Source of the DNA: an uncultured Oscillospiraceae bacterium
Lineage (GTDB): Bacteria > Bacillota > Clostridia > Oscillospirales > Oscillospiraceae
Direction of reading: 5' to 3'
DNA: 7,213 bases
Assembly: GCA_910584805.1 (NCBI GenBank)
Contig: CAJUCB010000085.1
Span: 1 to 7,213 of the forward strand
Positions 1 through 5,607 of the stretch are shown here, one piece after another. The notes under the pieces were generated by a model that saw only the letters and a program-made list of their open reading frames with translations, made no database searches and was not told where the DNA came from. Each line of letters opens with the position of its first letter. The stretch's first letter is position 1. A program made the position numbers and the translations under genes.

Positions 1-872
1 TCCACCTCTCGCTTGGCGGACTCCACCATCTCCTCGATGCGGGCAGGGTGAATCCGGCCGTCCAGGATCAGCTTTTCCAGGGCCAGCCGGGCAATCTCCC
101 GGCGCACCGGGTCGAAGCAGGAGACAGTAATTGCCTCCGGGGTGTCGTCGATGATCAGGTCCACGCCGGTGAGGGTCTCCAAAGTGCGGATATTCCTCCC
201 CTCCCGGCCGATGATACGGCCTTTCATCTCGTCGTTGGGCAGGGGCACCACCGAGACGGTGGCCTCCGCCACGTGGTCCGCGGCGCAGCGCTGGATGGCC
301 AAGCCCACGATTTCCTTGGCCTTGTTGTCGGCCTCCTCTTTGTAGTGGGCCTCGAGTTCCTTGAGCTTCATGGCGGCCTCATGGGTCACCTCGGTCTCTA
401 GCTTGTTGATGAGGTAGGCCTTGGCCTCCTCGGCGGTGAAGCCGGAAATCCGTTCCAAGGTCTCCATCTGCTCGGCTTGGAGCCGGGCGGTCTCCGCCCG
501 GGCCTCTTCCAGGTTGGCGAGGCGGGCGTTGTAGGATTCCTCCTTGCGCTCCACGTTTTCCAGCTTGCGTTCTAGGGTCTCTTCCTTTTGCTGGAGCCGC
601 CGCTCCTGTTCTTGGAACTGGTTGCGGTGCTCTTTCACCTCTCGCTCGTGATTGGTGCGCTCCGCCAGGATTTCTTCCTTGGCTTCCAGCAGGGCTTCCC
701 GCTTTTTGTTCTCGGCACTTTTGATGGCCTCGTTGATGATACGCCGGGCTTCTTCCTCCGCGCTGATGATCTCCTTTTCCGCAACCTTCTTGCGGTAGAG
801 GATCCCCACGGGGATGCCTATCACAAGCGCGACCAGGAAAGCGATCACGCCAATTAAAATGTACTGCGGCAT
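1..872 (-). CDS. rny: Ribonuclease Y, N-terminal 290 codons (partial at window edge)
   Basis: RNase Y is a membrane-anchored endoribonuclease that starts decay and processing of many mRNAs in Firmicutes. Translating the minus strand from the ATG at 872-870 gives an open frame to the window edge. Residues 4-25 are a single hydrophobic N-terminal anchor (start MPQYILIGVIAFLVALVIG), followed by basic YRKK. Residues about 30-205 are a highly charged Glu/Lys/Arg/Gln-rich coiled coil. A KH RNA-binding domain begins near residue 210, with the signature IIGREGRNIR at 220-229 and then a GVDLIIDDTPE stretch. The catalytic HD domain must lie beyond the left edge and is not seen. The order anchor, coiled coil, KH is diagnostic of this family (usual length about 510-520 residues). 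The gene is divergent from the rRNA methyltransferase and has its own promoter. The long minus-strand frame at 379-918 is an out-of-frame overlap of this gene. Confidence 0.96.
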   Translation of the reverse strand, partial: MPQYILIGVIAFLVALVIGIPVGILYRKKVAEKEIISAEEEARRIINEAIKSAENKKREALLEAKEEILAERTNHEREVKEHRNQFQEQERRLQQKEETLERKLENVERKEESYNARLANLEEARAETARLQAEQMETLERISGFTAEEAKAYLINKLETEVTHEAAMKLKELEAHYKEEADNKAKEIVGLAIQRCAADHVAEATVSVVPLPNDEMKGRIIGREGRNIRTLETLTGVDLIIDDTPEAITVSCFDPVRREIARLALEKLILDGRIHPARIEEMVESAKREV

Positions 873-1022
873 AACAGTCGGGACACACCTCCATTTCTCT
901 AAAATTTCGCATAAACATAAACTCACGACGGCGGGGGCAGCGAGGACCAGCCCGCCGGAGGAAACGAACAAATGACCCGGAACCAGGCTGGGGGCCTGGC
1001 CCACTGTTCGTATATTTATACT
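873..1022 (-). other. Long 5' leader of rny with two hairpins
   Basis: If transcription starts about 7 nt after the -10 box at 1034-1029, the rny leader is about 150 nt. It contains CCAGGC/GCCTGG (983-988 with 994-999, 5-nt loop) and, nearer the gene, a 7-bp GC-only stem CGGCGGG/CCCGCCG (929-935 with 951-957, 15-nt loop). Neither is followed by a U tract, so they do not look like terminators. They could influence translation or mRNA stability, but no known riboswitch class is recognised. No gene is seen in this stretch. Confidence 0.4.
888..892 (-). promoter_or_regulatory. Ribosome binding site of rny with unusually long spacing
   Basis: The minus strand reads GGAGG here, 15 nt before the ATG at 872, longer than the usual 5-10 nt. 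No ATG, GTG or TTG lies in frame between the two, and the protein clearly begins at MPQYIL because the membrane anchor follows at once. The start is therefore kept despite the spacing. Confidence 0.55.
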
Positions 1023-1028
1023 GAATTT

Positions 1029-1057
1029 ATTTTACGTCCCAAAGCGCTCCCTGTCAA
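1029..1057 (-). promoter_or_regulatory. Sigma-A promoter of rny
   Basis: On the minus strand there is a perfect -35 TTGACA (1057-1052), a 17-bp spacer and a -10 TAAAAT (1034-1029). This is a near-consensus vegetative promoter directed at rny, with the start predicted near 1022. It fits constitutive expression of an RNA-decay enzyme. Confidence 0.8.
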
Positions 1058-1061
1058 GAGA

Positions 1062-1075
1062 ATTTGCGCACAAAT
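1062..1075. repeat. Small inverted repeat upstream of the rny -35 box
   Basis: ATTTG-CGCA-CAAAT is a 5-bp inverted repeat with a 4-bp centre, 4 bp upstream of the rny -35 hexamer. Its position suits an operator, but it is short and may be chance. No regulator is identified. Confidence 0.2.
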
Positions 1076-1139
1076 GCAGGGGAAATCCGGCGGGAAAAGG
1101 CGGAAAGGGCCCCCGGACCAAAACTCGTCGTTTTTCGGC

Positions 1140-1168
1140 TTGAAATACTGGCGAAAAGGGGCTATAAT
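1140..1168 (+). promoter_or_regulatory. Sigma-A promoter of the rRNA methyltransferase
   Basis: TTGAAA (1140-1145), a 17-bp spacer and a perfect TATAAT (1163-1168) form a strong vegetative promoter. The predicted start is near 1175, giving a leader of about 70 nt. Its -35 lies 82 bp from the -35 of the divergent rny promoter, so the two do not overlap. Confidence 0.8.
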
Positions 1169-1177
1169 CAAGGCGCG

Positions 1178-1198
1178 CTTGAAAAGGTTGTTTTCAAG
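1178..1198 (+). repeat. Perfect 8-bp hairpin at the 5' end of the methyltransferase leader
   Basis: CTTGAAAA and TTTTCAAG are perfect inverted repeats separated by GGTTG. The hairpin would sit within a few nucleotides of the predicted transcript 5' end. It is AT-rich with no U tract, so it is not a terminator. It could be a 5'-end stabilising stem in RNA or a protein-binding palindrome overlapping the initial transcribed region. Confidence 0.45.
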
Positions 1199-1244
1199 TG
1201 TTTTGATATATCATCGCCCCTGATGAGCAAAGGAGGCTGACGCC

Positions 1245-2471
1245 ATGACACAACGCCCCTATCCTGTCCTCCGGGTCAACGCCAAGGGGGAGCGCGCCCT
1301 GCGCAGCGGCCACCCCTGGGTGTACGGCGCGGAGACCAGCGGACCCGGGACGCCCTATGAGAACGGGGACCTGGTGGATGTGGTCTCCCCCAAGGGCCGC
1401 TGGCTGGGGACGGGGTTTCTCAACGACCATTCCAAAATCCGGGTGCGCATCCTCTCCCGGAACACCAACGACCGTTTCGACCAGGCCTTTTGGCGGCGGC
1501 GGGTCCAGTATGCCCTGGACTACCGGAAAGCGGTCATGGGGCCGGACTTCCCTGCCTGCCGCCTGATCTTCGGGGAGGCGGACGCCTTCCCTGGGCTGAC
1601 GGTGGACCTCTTCCAGGACATCCTGGTGACGGAGGTGCTCTCCCTGGGGATGGAACAGCGCCGGGACCTGCTCTATCCCCTGCTGGTGGAGTGCCTAGCG
1701 GCCATGGGCCAGCCCATCCGGGCCATTTATGAGCGCAGCGACGCCCCCCTGCGGGAGAAGGAGGGCCTCCCCCGCCAGGTGGGCTTCTACCCACTTCCGG
1801 GCCTTGCCACGGACCTGGACGGCCATGTGACCATCCGGGAGAACGGCATTGCCTATGACGTGGACTACATCAACGGCCAAAAGACCGGCTTCTTCCTGGA
1901 CCAGAAATACAACCGCCGGGCAGCGGCGGCCCTGGCCCCTGGGCGGCGGGTGCTGGACTGCTTCACCCACACCGGGGCGTTCGCCCTGAACTGCGCCCAA
2001 GGGGGGGCGGCAGAGGTGACGGCAGTGGATGTGTCCCAAACCGCCGTGGAACAGACCCGGCGCAACGCCGCCCTCAACGGCTTGGAGGGCAAGGTGACGG
2101 TGCAGCAGGCAGACGTGTTCCAACTCCTCACCCAGCTGGGGGAGGGCAAGCGGCGGCCCTTTGACTATATCATCCTGGACCCCCCGGCCTTTACCAAAAG
2201 CGGCACTACGGTAAAGAATGCCTTCCGGGGGTATAAGGAGATCAACCGCCGGGCCATGCAGATTTTGCCCCGGGGCGGCTACCTGGCCACCTGCTCCTGC
2301 TCCCACTTCATGACGGCGGCGCTGTTCCGCCAAATGCTCCAGGAGGCGGCGGCGGACGCGGCGGTGCAGCTGCGGCAGATTGAGGAGCGCCGCCAGGCCC
2401 CAGATCACCCCATCCTGTGGGGCGTGCCGGAGACGGAGTATTTGAAGTTCTGGCTGTTCCAGGTAATTTAA
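1245..2471 (+). CDS. rlmI: Class I SAM-dependent 23S rRNA methyltransferase, RlmI family
   Basis: This 408-residue protein matches the RlmI/YccW type, which methylates a cytosine of 23S rRNA (C1962 in E. coli) to 5-methylcytosine using S-adenosylmethionine. The N-terminal part (about 1-75, with SGHPWVYGAE at 21-30) is the PUA-like RNA-binding domain. The family-typical GQKTGFFLDQKYNR occurs at 211-224. The SAM-binding glycine loop is in VLDCFTHTGAFAL (236-248), followed by the acidic VDVS at 261-264. Motif IV, LDPPAF, is at 311-316. A TCSCS segment at 349-353 supplies candidate catalytic cysteines, as in m5C methyltransferases. Length is normal for the family. The start is fixed by AAAGGAGG at 1229-1236, 8 nt before the ATG. 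The gene stands alone, with its own promoter upstream and a regulatory region after its stop. The exact target base in this organism is inferred from the family, and bacteria may carry related paralogues. Confidence 0.88.
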   Translation: MTQRPYPVLRVNAKGERALRSGHPWVYGAETSGPGTPYENGDLVDVVSPKGRWLGTGFLNDHSKIRVRILSRNTNDRFDQAFWRRRVQYALDYRKAVMGPDFPACRLIFGEADAFPGLTVDLFQDILVTEVLSLGMEQRRDLLYPLLVECLAAMGQPIRAIYERSDAPLREKEGLPRQVGFYPLPGLATDLDGHVTIRENGIAYDVDYINGQKTGFFLDQKYNRRAAAALAPGRRVLDCFTHTGAFALNCAQGGAAEVTAVDVSQTAVEQTRRNAALNGLEGKVTVQQADVFQLLTQLGEGKRRPFDYIILDPPAFTKSGTTVKNAFRGYKEINRRAMQILPRGGYLATCSCSHFMTAALFRQMLQEAAADAAVQLRQIEERRQAPDHPILWGVPETEYLKFWLFQVI

Positions 2472-2477
2472 TGAAAT

Positions 2478-2524
2478 TTTAAGATTTCTTTCAGATTTTT
2501 TAAGAGTTCTTAAAGAAAGCTTAA
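2478..2524. promoter_or_regulatory. Phased array of five TTAAG-like half-sites (candidate OmpR/PhoB-type response regulator operator)
   Basis: Read on the minus strand, the pentamers TTAAG (2524-2520), TTAAG (2513-2509), TTAAA (2503-2499), TGAAA (2493-2489) and TTAAA (2482-2478) are spaced 11, 10, 10 and 11 bp. They therefore lie on one face of the helix as direct repeats. Winged-helix response regulators of the OmpR/PhoB/VanR type bind head-to-tail direct repeats at this spacing. The array ends 11 bp before the weak -35 of the glycosyltransferase promoter, a typical activator position. No regulator gene is in the window. The region is AT-rich, so chance periodicity is possible. Confidence 0.45.
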
Positions 2525-2535
2525 TCTTACCCCTG

Positions 2536-2573
2536 TTTCATTTTAATAATTGTACTGGTATAATGCCTATAAT
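2536..2573 (+). promoter_or_regulatory. Promoter of the glycosyltransferase, extended -10 with weak -35 and duplicated TATAAT
   Basis: A perfect TATAAT at 2559-2564 is preceded by TGG (extended -10 element, 2556-2558). At 17 bp upstream the -35 position is only TTTCAT (2536-2541). A second TATAAT follows at 2568-2573, so TATAATGCC is nearly repeated in tandem and two start points are possible. A poor -35 with good -10 boxes next to a phased operator array suggests an activator-dependent promoter (inference). Confidence 0.65.
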
Positions 2574-2598
2574 GTAAAATAGTCCATATAGAAAAATA

Positions 2599-2614
2599 AG
2601 GGCCCTCCGGCCCT
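2599..2614 (+). repeat. GC hairpin in the glycosyltransferase leader
   Basis: AGGGCC/GGCCCT with loop CTCC forms a perfect 6-bp stem, 10 nt upstream of the Shine-Dalgarno sequence at 2625-2630. No U tract follows. It may insulate or expose the ribosome site, but nothing shows a ligand-binding aptamer. Confidence 0.35.
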
Positions 2615-2638
2615 GCCAAGCAAAAGAAGGTGTTAAAA

Positions 2639-3988
2639 ATGGAAATTGTACAACTTGTCAATATTGTCCTATCCATTATCTTTTTCATGTGTTACGCCTA
2701 CCAGTTTGTCTACCTGGCCGTCCCCTTCCTAAAGAAGGACCAGCCCCACAAGCCAGAGACCCTGCACCGCTATGGCGTCCTCATCGCGGCACGAAACGAG
2801 GAGGCGGTGATTGGGAACCTGGTGGACAGCATCAAGGCCCAGGACTACCCCACGGAGCTGGTGACAGTATTCGTGGTGGCAGACAACTGCACAGACACCA
2901 CCGCCGCCACGGCACGGCACGCCGGGGCAGTGGTGTATGAGCGCCAGAACAAGGAACAGGTGGGCAAGGGCTACGCCCTGAACTTCCTCCTGGACCACAT
3001 CGACCAGGACTATAGCTTGGACAGCTTCGACGGCTTTTTCGTCTTTGACGCTGACAACCTCCTGAAGAAGGACTACATCAGCCAGATGAACCGGACCTTC
3101 TCCGACGGCTATGACGTCCTCACCAGCTATCGCAACTCCAAGAACTATGGCGACAACTGGATCACCGCCGGGTACTCCCTGTGGTTCCTCCGGGAGGCGG
3201 AGTACCTGAACCACGCCCGGATGCTCCTGGGCACCAGCTGTGCCATCTCCGGCACCGGCTTCCTCTTCAGCCGGGAGATTTTGCGGCGCTACGGCGGCTG
3301 GAACTTCTACCTGCTCACCGAGGACATCGAGTTCACCATCCACAGCGTCACCTCCGGGGTGCGCATTGGCTATTGCAGCGGGGCCATGCTCTTTGACGAG
3401 CAGCCCATCACCTTCCGCCAGTCCTGGCGGCAGCGGATGCGCTGGGCCAAGGGCTACCTGCAGGTCTTTGCCCACTACGGCACCAAGCTCCTGCGCAACA
3501 TCTTCCGCAAGGGCGCGGGGAATTTCGCCTGCTTCGACATGCTCATGACCATCATGCCCGCCCTGCTGCTGGCGGTGGTGTGCATCGGGCTCAACACCGT
3601 GTTTGCCCTCACGGGGGTGTATGGCGGCAGCGAGGCCCTGGTGGCGTCCCTGCTGGGGCTGGGGCAGTCGTATCTGCTGCTGTTCTTCATCGGCGTGGTG
3701 ACCACCATCACCCAGCGCGGCAACATCAATACCCCCACCTGGAAGAAGGTGGCCTACACCTTTACCTTCCCCCTGTTTATGCTCACCTATATCCCCATCG
3801 CCCTGTGTGCCCTGTTCCAGCGCCGGGTCCAGTGGCTGCCGGTGGAGCACAAGGTGAATGTGACCATCAACGACCTGGCCCCCAGCACCCCCGCCGCCCC
3901 TGTGGCCAGCGAGGAGCGGGTGGCCAGCAACAACTGGGCTGTCCCCCGCCGGGTGCTGCCGGCAGACCGGCAGGCAATCAGCAAGTAA
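2639..3988 (+). CDS. Membrane-anchored glycosyltransferase family 2 protein
   Basis: This 449-residue inverting, GT-A fold glycosyltransferase is of the type that builds surface polysaccharides on the cytoplasmic face of the membrane. One N-terminal membrane segment (about 4-30) precedes the catalytic domain: YGVLIAARNEE (45-55), VVADNCTD (79-86), the metal/nucleotide-sugar DAD at 137-139, TED at 227-229 (general base region) and QRMRW at 265-269. The last is the QxxRW motif of processive synthases such as cellulose, hyaluronan and PNAG synthases. Three hydrophobic segments follow (about 302-326, 335-356, 373-393). A Pro/Ala-rich, probably disordered tail runs from about 411 to 449. The architecture resembles EpsO-like/PgaC-like exopolysaccharide enzymes, but donor and product cannot be told. 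I chose the ATG at 2639 because AGAAGG (2625-2630) lies 8 nt before it. The in-frame GTG at 2630 overlaps that site. It is a single-gene unit with its own promoter and a terminator right after the stop. Confidence 0.88.
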   Translation: MEIVQLVNIVLSIIFFMCYAYQFVYLAVPFLKKDQPHKPETLHRYGVLIAARNEEAVIGNLVDSIKAQDYPTELVTVFVVADNCTDTTAATARHAGAVVYERQNKEQVGKGYALNFLLDHIDQDYSLDSFDGFFVFDADNLLKKDYISQMNRTFSDGYDVLTSYRNSKNYGDNWITAGYSLWFLREAEYLNHARMLLGTSCAISGTGFLFSREILRRYGGWNFYLLTEDIEFTIHSVTSGVRIGYCSGAMLFDEQPITFRQSWRQRMRWAKGYLQVFAHYGTKLLRNIFRKGAGNFACFDMLMTIMPALLLAVVCIGLNTVFALTGVYGGSEALVASLLGLGQSYLLLFFIGVVTTITQRGNINTPTWKKVAYTFTFPLFMLTYIPIALCALFQRRVQWLPVEHKVNVTINDLAPSTPAAPVASEERVASNNWAVPRRVLPADRQAISK

Positions 3989-3999
3989 TCCAAGCCACA

Positions 4000-4029
4000 A
4001 AAGGGCCACCCTGGGTAGGGTGGCCCTTT
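4000..4029. terminator. Bidirectional intrinsic terminator between convergent genes
   Basis: AAAGGGCCACCC and GGGTGGCCCTTT form a perfect 12-bp stem with a 6-nt loop (4012-4017). It begins 12 nt after the glycosyltransferase stop and lies 29 nt after the end of the convergent minus-strand gene. The A/T ends of the stem provide short U runs on both strands, so it can serve both genes. Confidence 0.85.
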
Positions 4030-4057
4030 GTCCTGTCCACTTTGGGGGTTGCTCCTT

Positions 4058-4765
4058 TCACTTCGTCTGCTGCTGGGCCCATAGCTCTGCCGCCCGCTCC
4101 ACGCAGGCAATGGCGTTCAGGCTCCGGGGGTAGCCGATGTAGGGCAGGCACTGGGAGACCACCTTGAGGAGGAAGTCCTTGTCCTGCCCCAGGTTCATGT
4201 TTGCCCTGGCGTGGGTGGTGAGCTGGGGGTCACATCCCCCCTGGGCGGACAGGAGGCAGAAGGTAATCAGCTCCCGCTGTTTTAGCGTTAGCCCTGTGCG
4301 GGTGTAGTAGTCCCCAAAGCAGTTGGCCGCCAGCCAGCGGTTGATGTGGTTTTCCTTCCAGGCCTCCAGCATATGGGGGCCGAAAATGGCCGCCTGGGTC
4401 TCCGCCCCTCGTTGGAGGCGGTTCTCTAAGGTGGTGGTGGCCTGTCCCGGCAGGGGGAGCGCTGCGCCGAGAGCCGCCAAAACCTCGTTGGTGGCCAGGA
4501 GGAAGGGCTTGACCCGTCCCCAGCCCAGGTAGTCCACCGCCTGGTACACCAGCTCTTTTACCATCACCGGGGTGAGGCCTGCCGCTAAGGCCTGGGGGAG
4601 CTGGTCCCGGTATACCTCTTGCCCCTGGCAGCCCAGGAGGGTGGCCAGGATGGCCAACTGGCGGGTATCCTCTGGAAGCTGCTGGCTGGGCTCCTGGGGG
4701 ACTTCCTCTAAGCGGAAGTGATCCAAGCGAGTCATAAATTCGGGGTCAGTTTTGTAAAGGTCCAT
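4058..4765 (-). CDS. Carboxymuconolactone decarboxylase family protein with tandem domains
   Basis: This 235-residue, cytoplasmic, helix-rich protein looks like two carboxymuconolactone decarboxylase (CMD/AhpD-like) units. The first spans about 35-100 and includes the family pattern of a YRDQLPQAL helix, then GLTP, then a VYQAVDYLGWGRVKPFLLA stretch. The second, more complete unit spans about 140-225, with KQRELITFCLLSAQGG (162-177), His185 in TTHARAN, and YIGYPRSLNAI (209-219). Glu165 and His185 match the conserved acid and histidine of the family. The CxxC redox pair of AhpD peroxidase partners is absent, so alkyl-hydroperoxidase activity is unlikely. True substrates of such clostridial members are mostly unknown. 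The start is supported by AAAAGGAG, 7 nt upstream on the minus strand. It is monocistronic, with a promoter just upstream and the shared terminator downstream. Confidence 0.82.
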   Translation of the reverse strand: MDLYKTDPEFMTRLDHFRLEEVPQEPSQQLPEDTRQLAILATLLGCQGQEVYRDQLPQALAAGLTPVMVKELVYQAVDYLGWGRVKPFLLATNEVLAALGAALPLPGQATTTLENRLQRGAETQAAIFGPHMLEAWKENHINRWLAANCFGDYYTRTGLTLKQRELITFCLLSAQGGCDPQLTTHARANMNLGQDKDFLLKVVSQCLPYIGYPRSLNAIACVERAAELWAQQQTK

Positions 4766-4796
4766 AGGTTGTCTCCTTTTCTGTTTTGTTGTAGCC

Positions 4797-4826
4797 AGTA
4801 TACCGAAGGTGGGGGGAAATATCTAA
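4797..4826 (-). promoter_or_regulatory. Probable promoter of the carboxymuconolactone decarboxylase family gene
   Basis: On the minus strand there is TTAGAT (4826-4821), an 18-bp spacer containing a run of six C, and TATACT (4802-4797). The -10 is good and the -35 moderate. The predicted start lies near 4790, giving a leader of about 25 nt that includes the AAAAGGAG site. Confidence 0.5.
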
Positions 4827-4898
4827 TGCTTATTTTTCATGGGTTCTTATAGATAAAACGCATGGGTAAACGTATTAGACTTTTACTGAAGGCACAAG

Positions 4899-4942
4899 CA
4901 AACGGGCTTGCTGTCTGTTTTTACAGATAGCAAGCCCGTTTG
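4899..4942. terminator. Strong 20-bp hairpin downstream of the low-GC gene pair (probable terminator)
   Basis: Positions 4899-4918 pair with 4923-4942 around a TTTT loop over 20 bp. The one imperfection (4913 with 4928) is a G-U wobble in plus-strand RNA and a C-A mismatch in minus-strand RNA. It lies about 100 nt after the stop of the minus-strand gene at 5041, so a terminator for that unit is the simplest reading. The downstream sequence on the minus strand (GTTTGCTTGTG) is only moderately U-rich. The 275-bp gap 4766-5040 otherwise holds the promoter of the 4058-4765 gene and no credible gene. Confidence 0.6.
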
Positions 4943-5024
4943 AAAAGGGGAGCAAAGCTTATTGGGATTTTAATGGCATTACAATGTAGCTTGCTCTTGA
5001 AAATGCTGCTAAGATAGAATAAGT

Positions 5025-5054
5025 AGCGGAGCGTTTCAGTTTAGTGTCTCCGCT
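5025..5054. repeat. Inverted repeat spanning the stop codon of the 188-residue gene
   Basis: AGCGGAG (5025-5031) and CTCCGCT (5048-5054) are perfect 7-bp inverted repeats with a 16-nt loop that contains the TAA stop of the minus-strand gene. It could be a 3'-end stabilising stem in that mRNA. Without a U tract it is not a convincing terminator. Confidence 0.3.
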
Positions 5055-5607
5055 GTGCAGCGCGATCAATCTGATCAAACACTTCTAAAAGGCGCTGATA
5101 GGAATCAGCAAGAGAATTACCAACATTCCTTCCATCACTCTCGCCTTCCTGTTGAGAGGCAAAGTCTGTACAATATCTCGCACAGGCACGAAGAAGTTTT
5201 GTAAAATCAGCTTTCTCATTGCCAGAAGGCCAAGGTTCAAGACCAGTCCCGTCTGTTGCACCCATGGTCATTTGTACGCCGTCAGGTTCCACATACGGAA
5301 CCTCTCCTCCATACCCTACACCAAAATCCTTTGATGAGATTACACCGGAATCTCGCAGTTCCTGAAGTAGGCTGCCGTACTCATTTCGGGTCATATTTTT
5401 GACATCATACTTTTCTGCGAGAGACGCTACCAAATCAGGGGGTAACGGCTTTTTTACGCATTCACTTTTGTAAATGCTATTTCCAGGAGTATAAATGTCT
5501 TTACGTGAAGAAGATCCTGTTTCCTTTGTATCCTTTTCAGAACCATGGTTGATCCCGTTTGCTTGCAAAGTAGCTTGCGGCCTCACATTATAAATAGTAT
5601 CTATCAT
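5041..5607 (-). CDS. Hypothetical protein, 188 residues, coupled to the secreted-protein gene
   Basis: I cannot assign a function. No signal peptide or membrane segment is seen, so it is probably cytoplasmic. The N-terminal 1-50 is polar and low in hydrophobicity (Ser/Lys/Asn/Thr-rich), probably flexible. Residues about 55-93 (LPPDLVASLAEKYDVKNMTR, then NEYGSLLQELRDSGVISSKD) look like two or three short amphipathic helices with a turn. Residues 95-130 are Gly/Pro-rich. Residues about 131-182 look helical (EKADFTKLLRACARYC... and SYQRLLEVFDQIDRAAQ). The middle helical segment resembles stretches seen in small uncharacterised gut-Firmicute proteins (recollection, not searched). The start ATG shares the ATGA overlap with the TGA of the upstream secreted-protein gene. 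No good Shine-Dalgarno precedes it, so translational coupling is likely. Base composition is about 33-47% GC in sampled lines, well below the flanking genes, which suggests transfer. Confidence 0.75.
   Translation of the reverse strand: MIDTIYNVRPQATLQANGINHGSEKDTKETGSSSRKDIYTPGNSIYKSECVKKPLPPDLVASLAEKYDVKNMTRNEYGSLLQELRDSGVISSKDFGVGYGGEVPYVEPDGVQMTMGATDGTGLEPWPSGNEKADFTKLLRACARYCTDFASQQEGESDGRNVGNSLADSYQRLLEVFDQIDRAAQRRH

Noticed and set aside
379..918. 179-residue minus-strand open frame over the rny region
   Set aside because: It overlaps rny in another frame, reads as Gly/Pro/Arg-rich nonsense and has no family features. The correct frame from 872 gives a full anchor, coiled coil and KH domain.
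972..1223. 83-residue plus-strand open frame in the rny/methyltransferase intergenic region
   Set aside because: It runs through both divergent promoters and the leader hairpin, and has no ribosome site or recognisable protein pattern.
1695..2408. 237-residue minus-strand open frame
   Set aside because: It lies wholly inside the methyltransferase gene on the opposite strand. High GC leaves few stop codons, and the sequence has no domain pattern.
2630..2638. GTG at 2630 as start of the glycosyltransferase
   Set aside because: The GTG shares its first base with the AGAAGG ribosome site that is correctly spaced for the ATG at 2639.
2729..4009. 426-residue minus-strand open frame
   Set aside because: It is antisense to the glycosyltransferase and lacks a ribosome site. 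Its Gly/Val/His-rich sequence is the usual mirror of a GC-rich gene.
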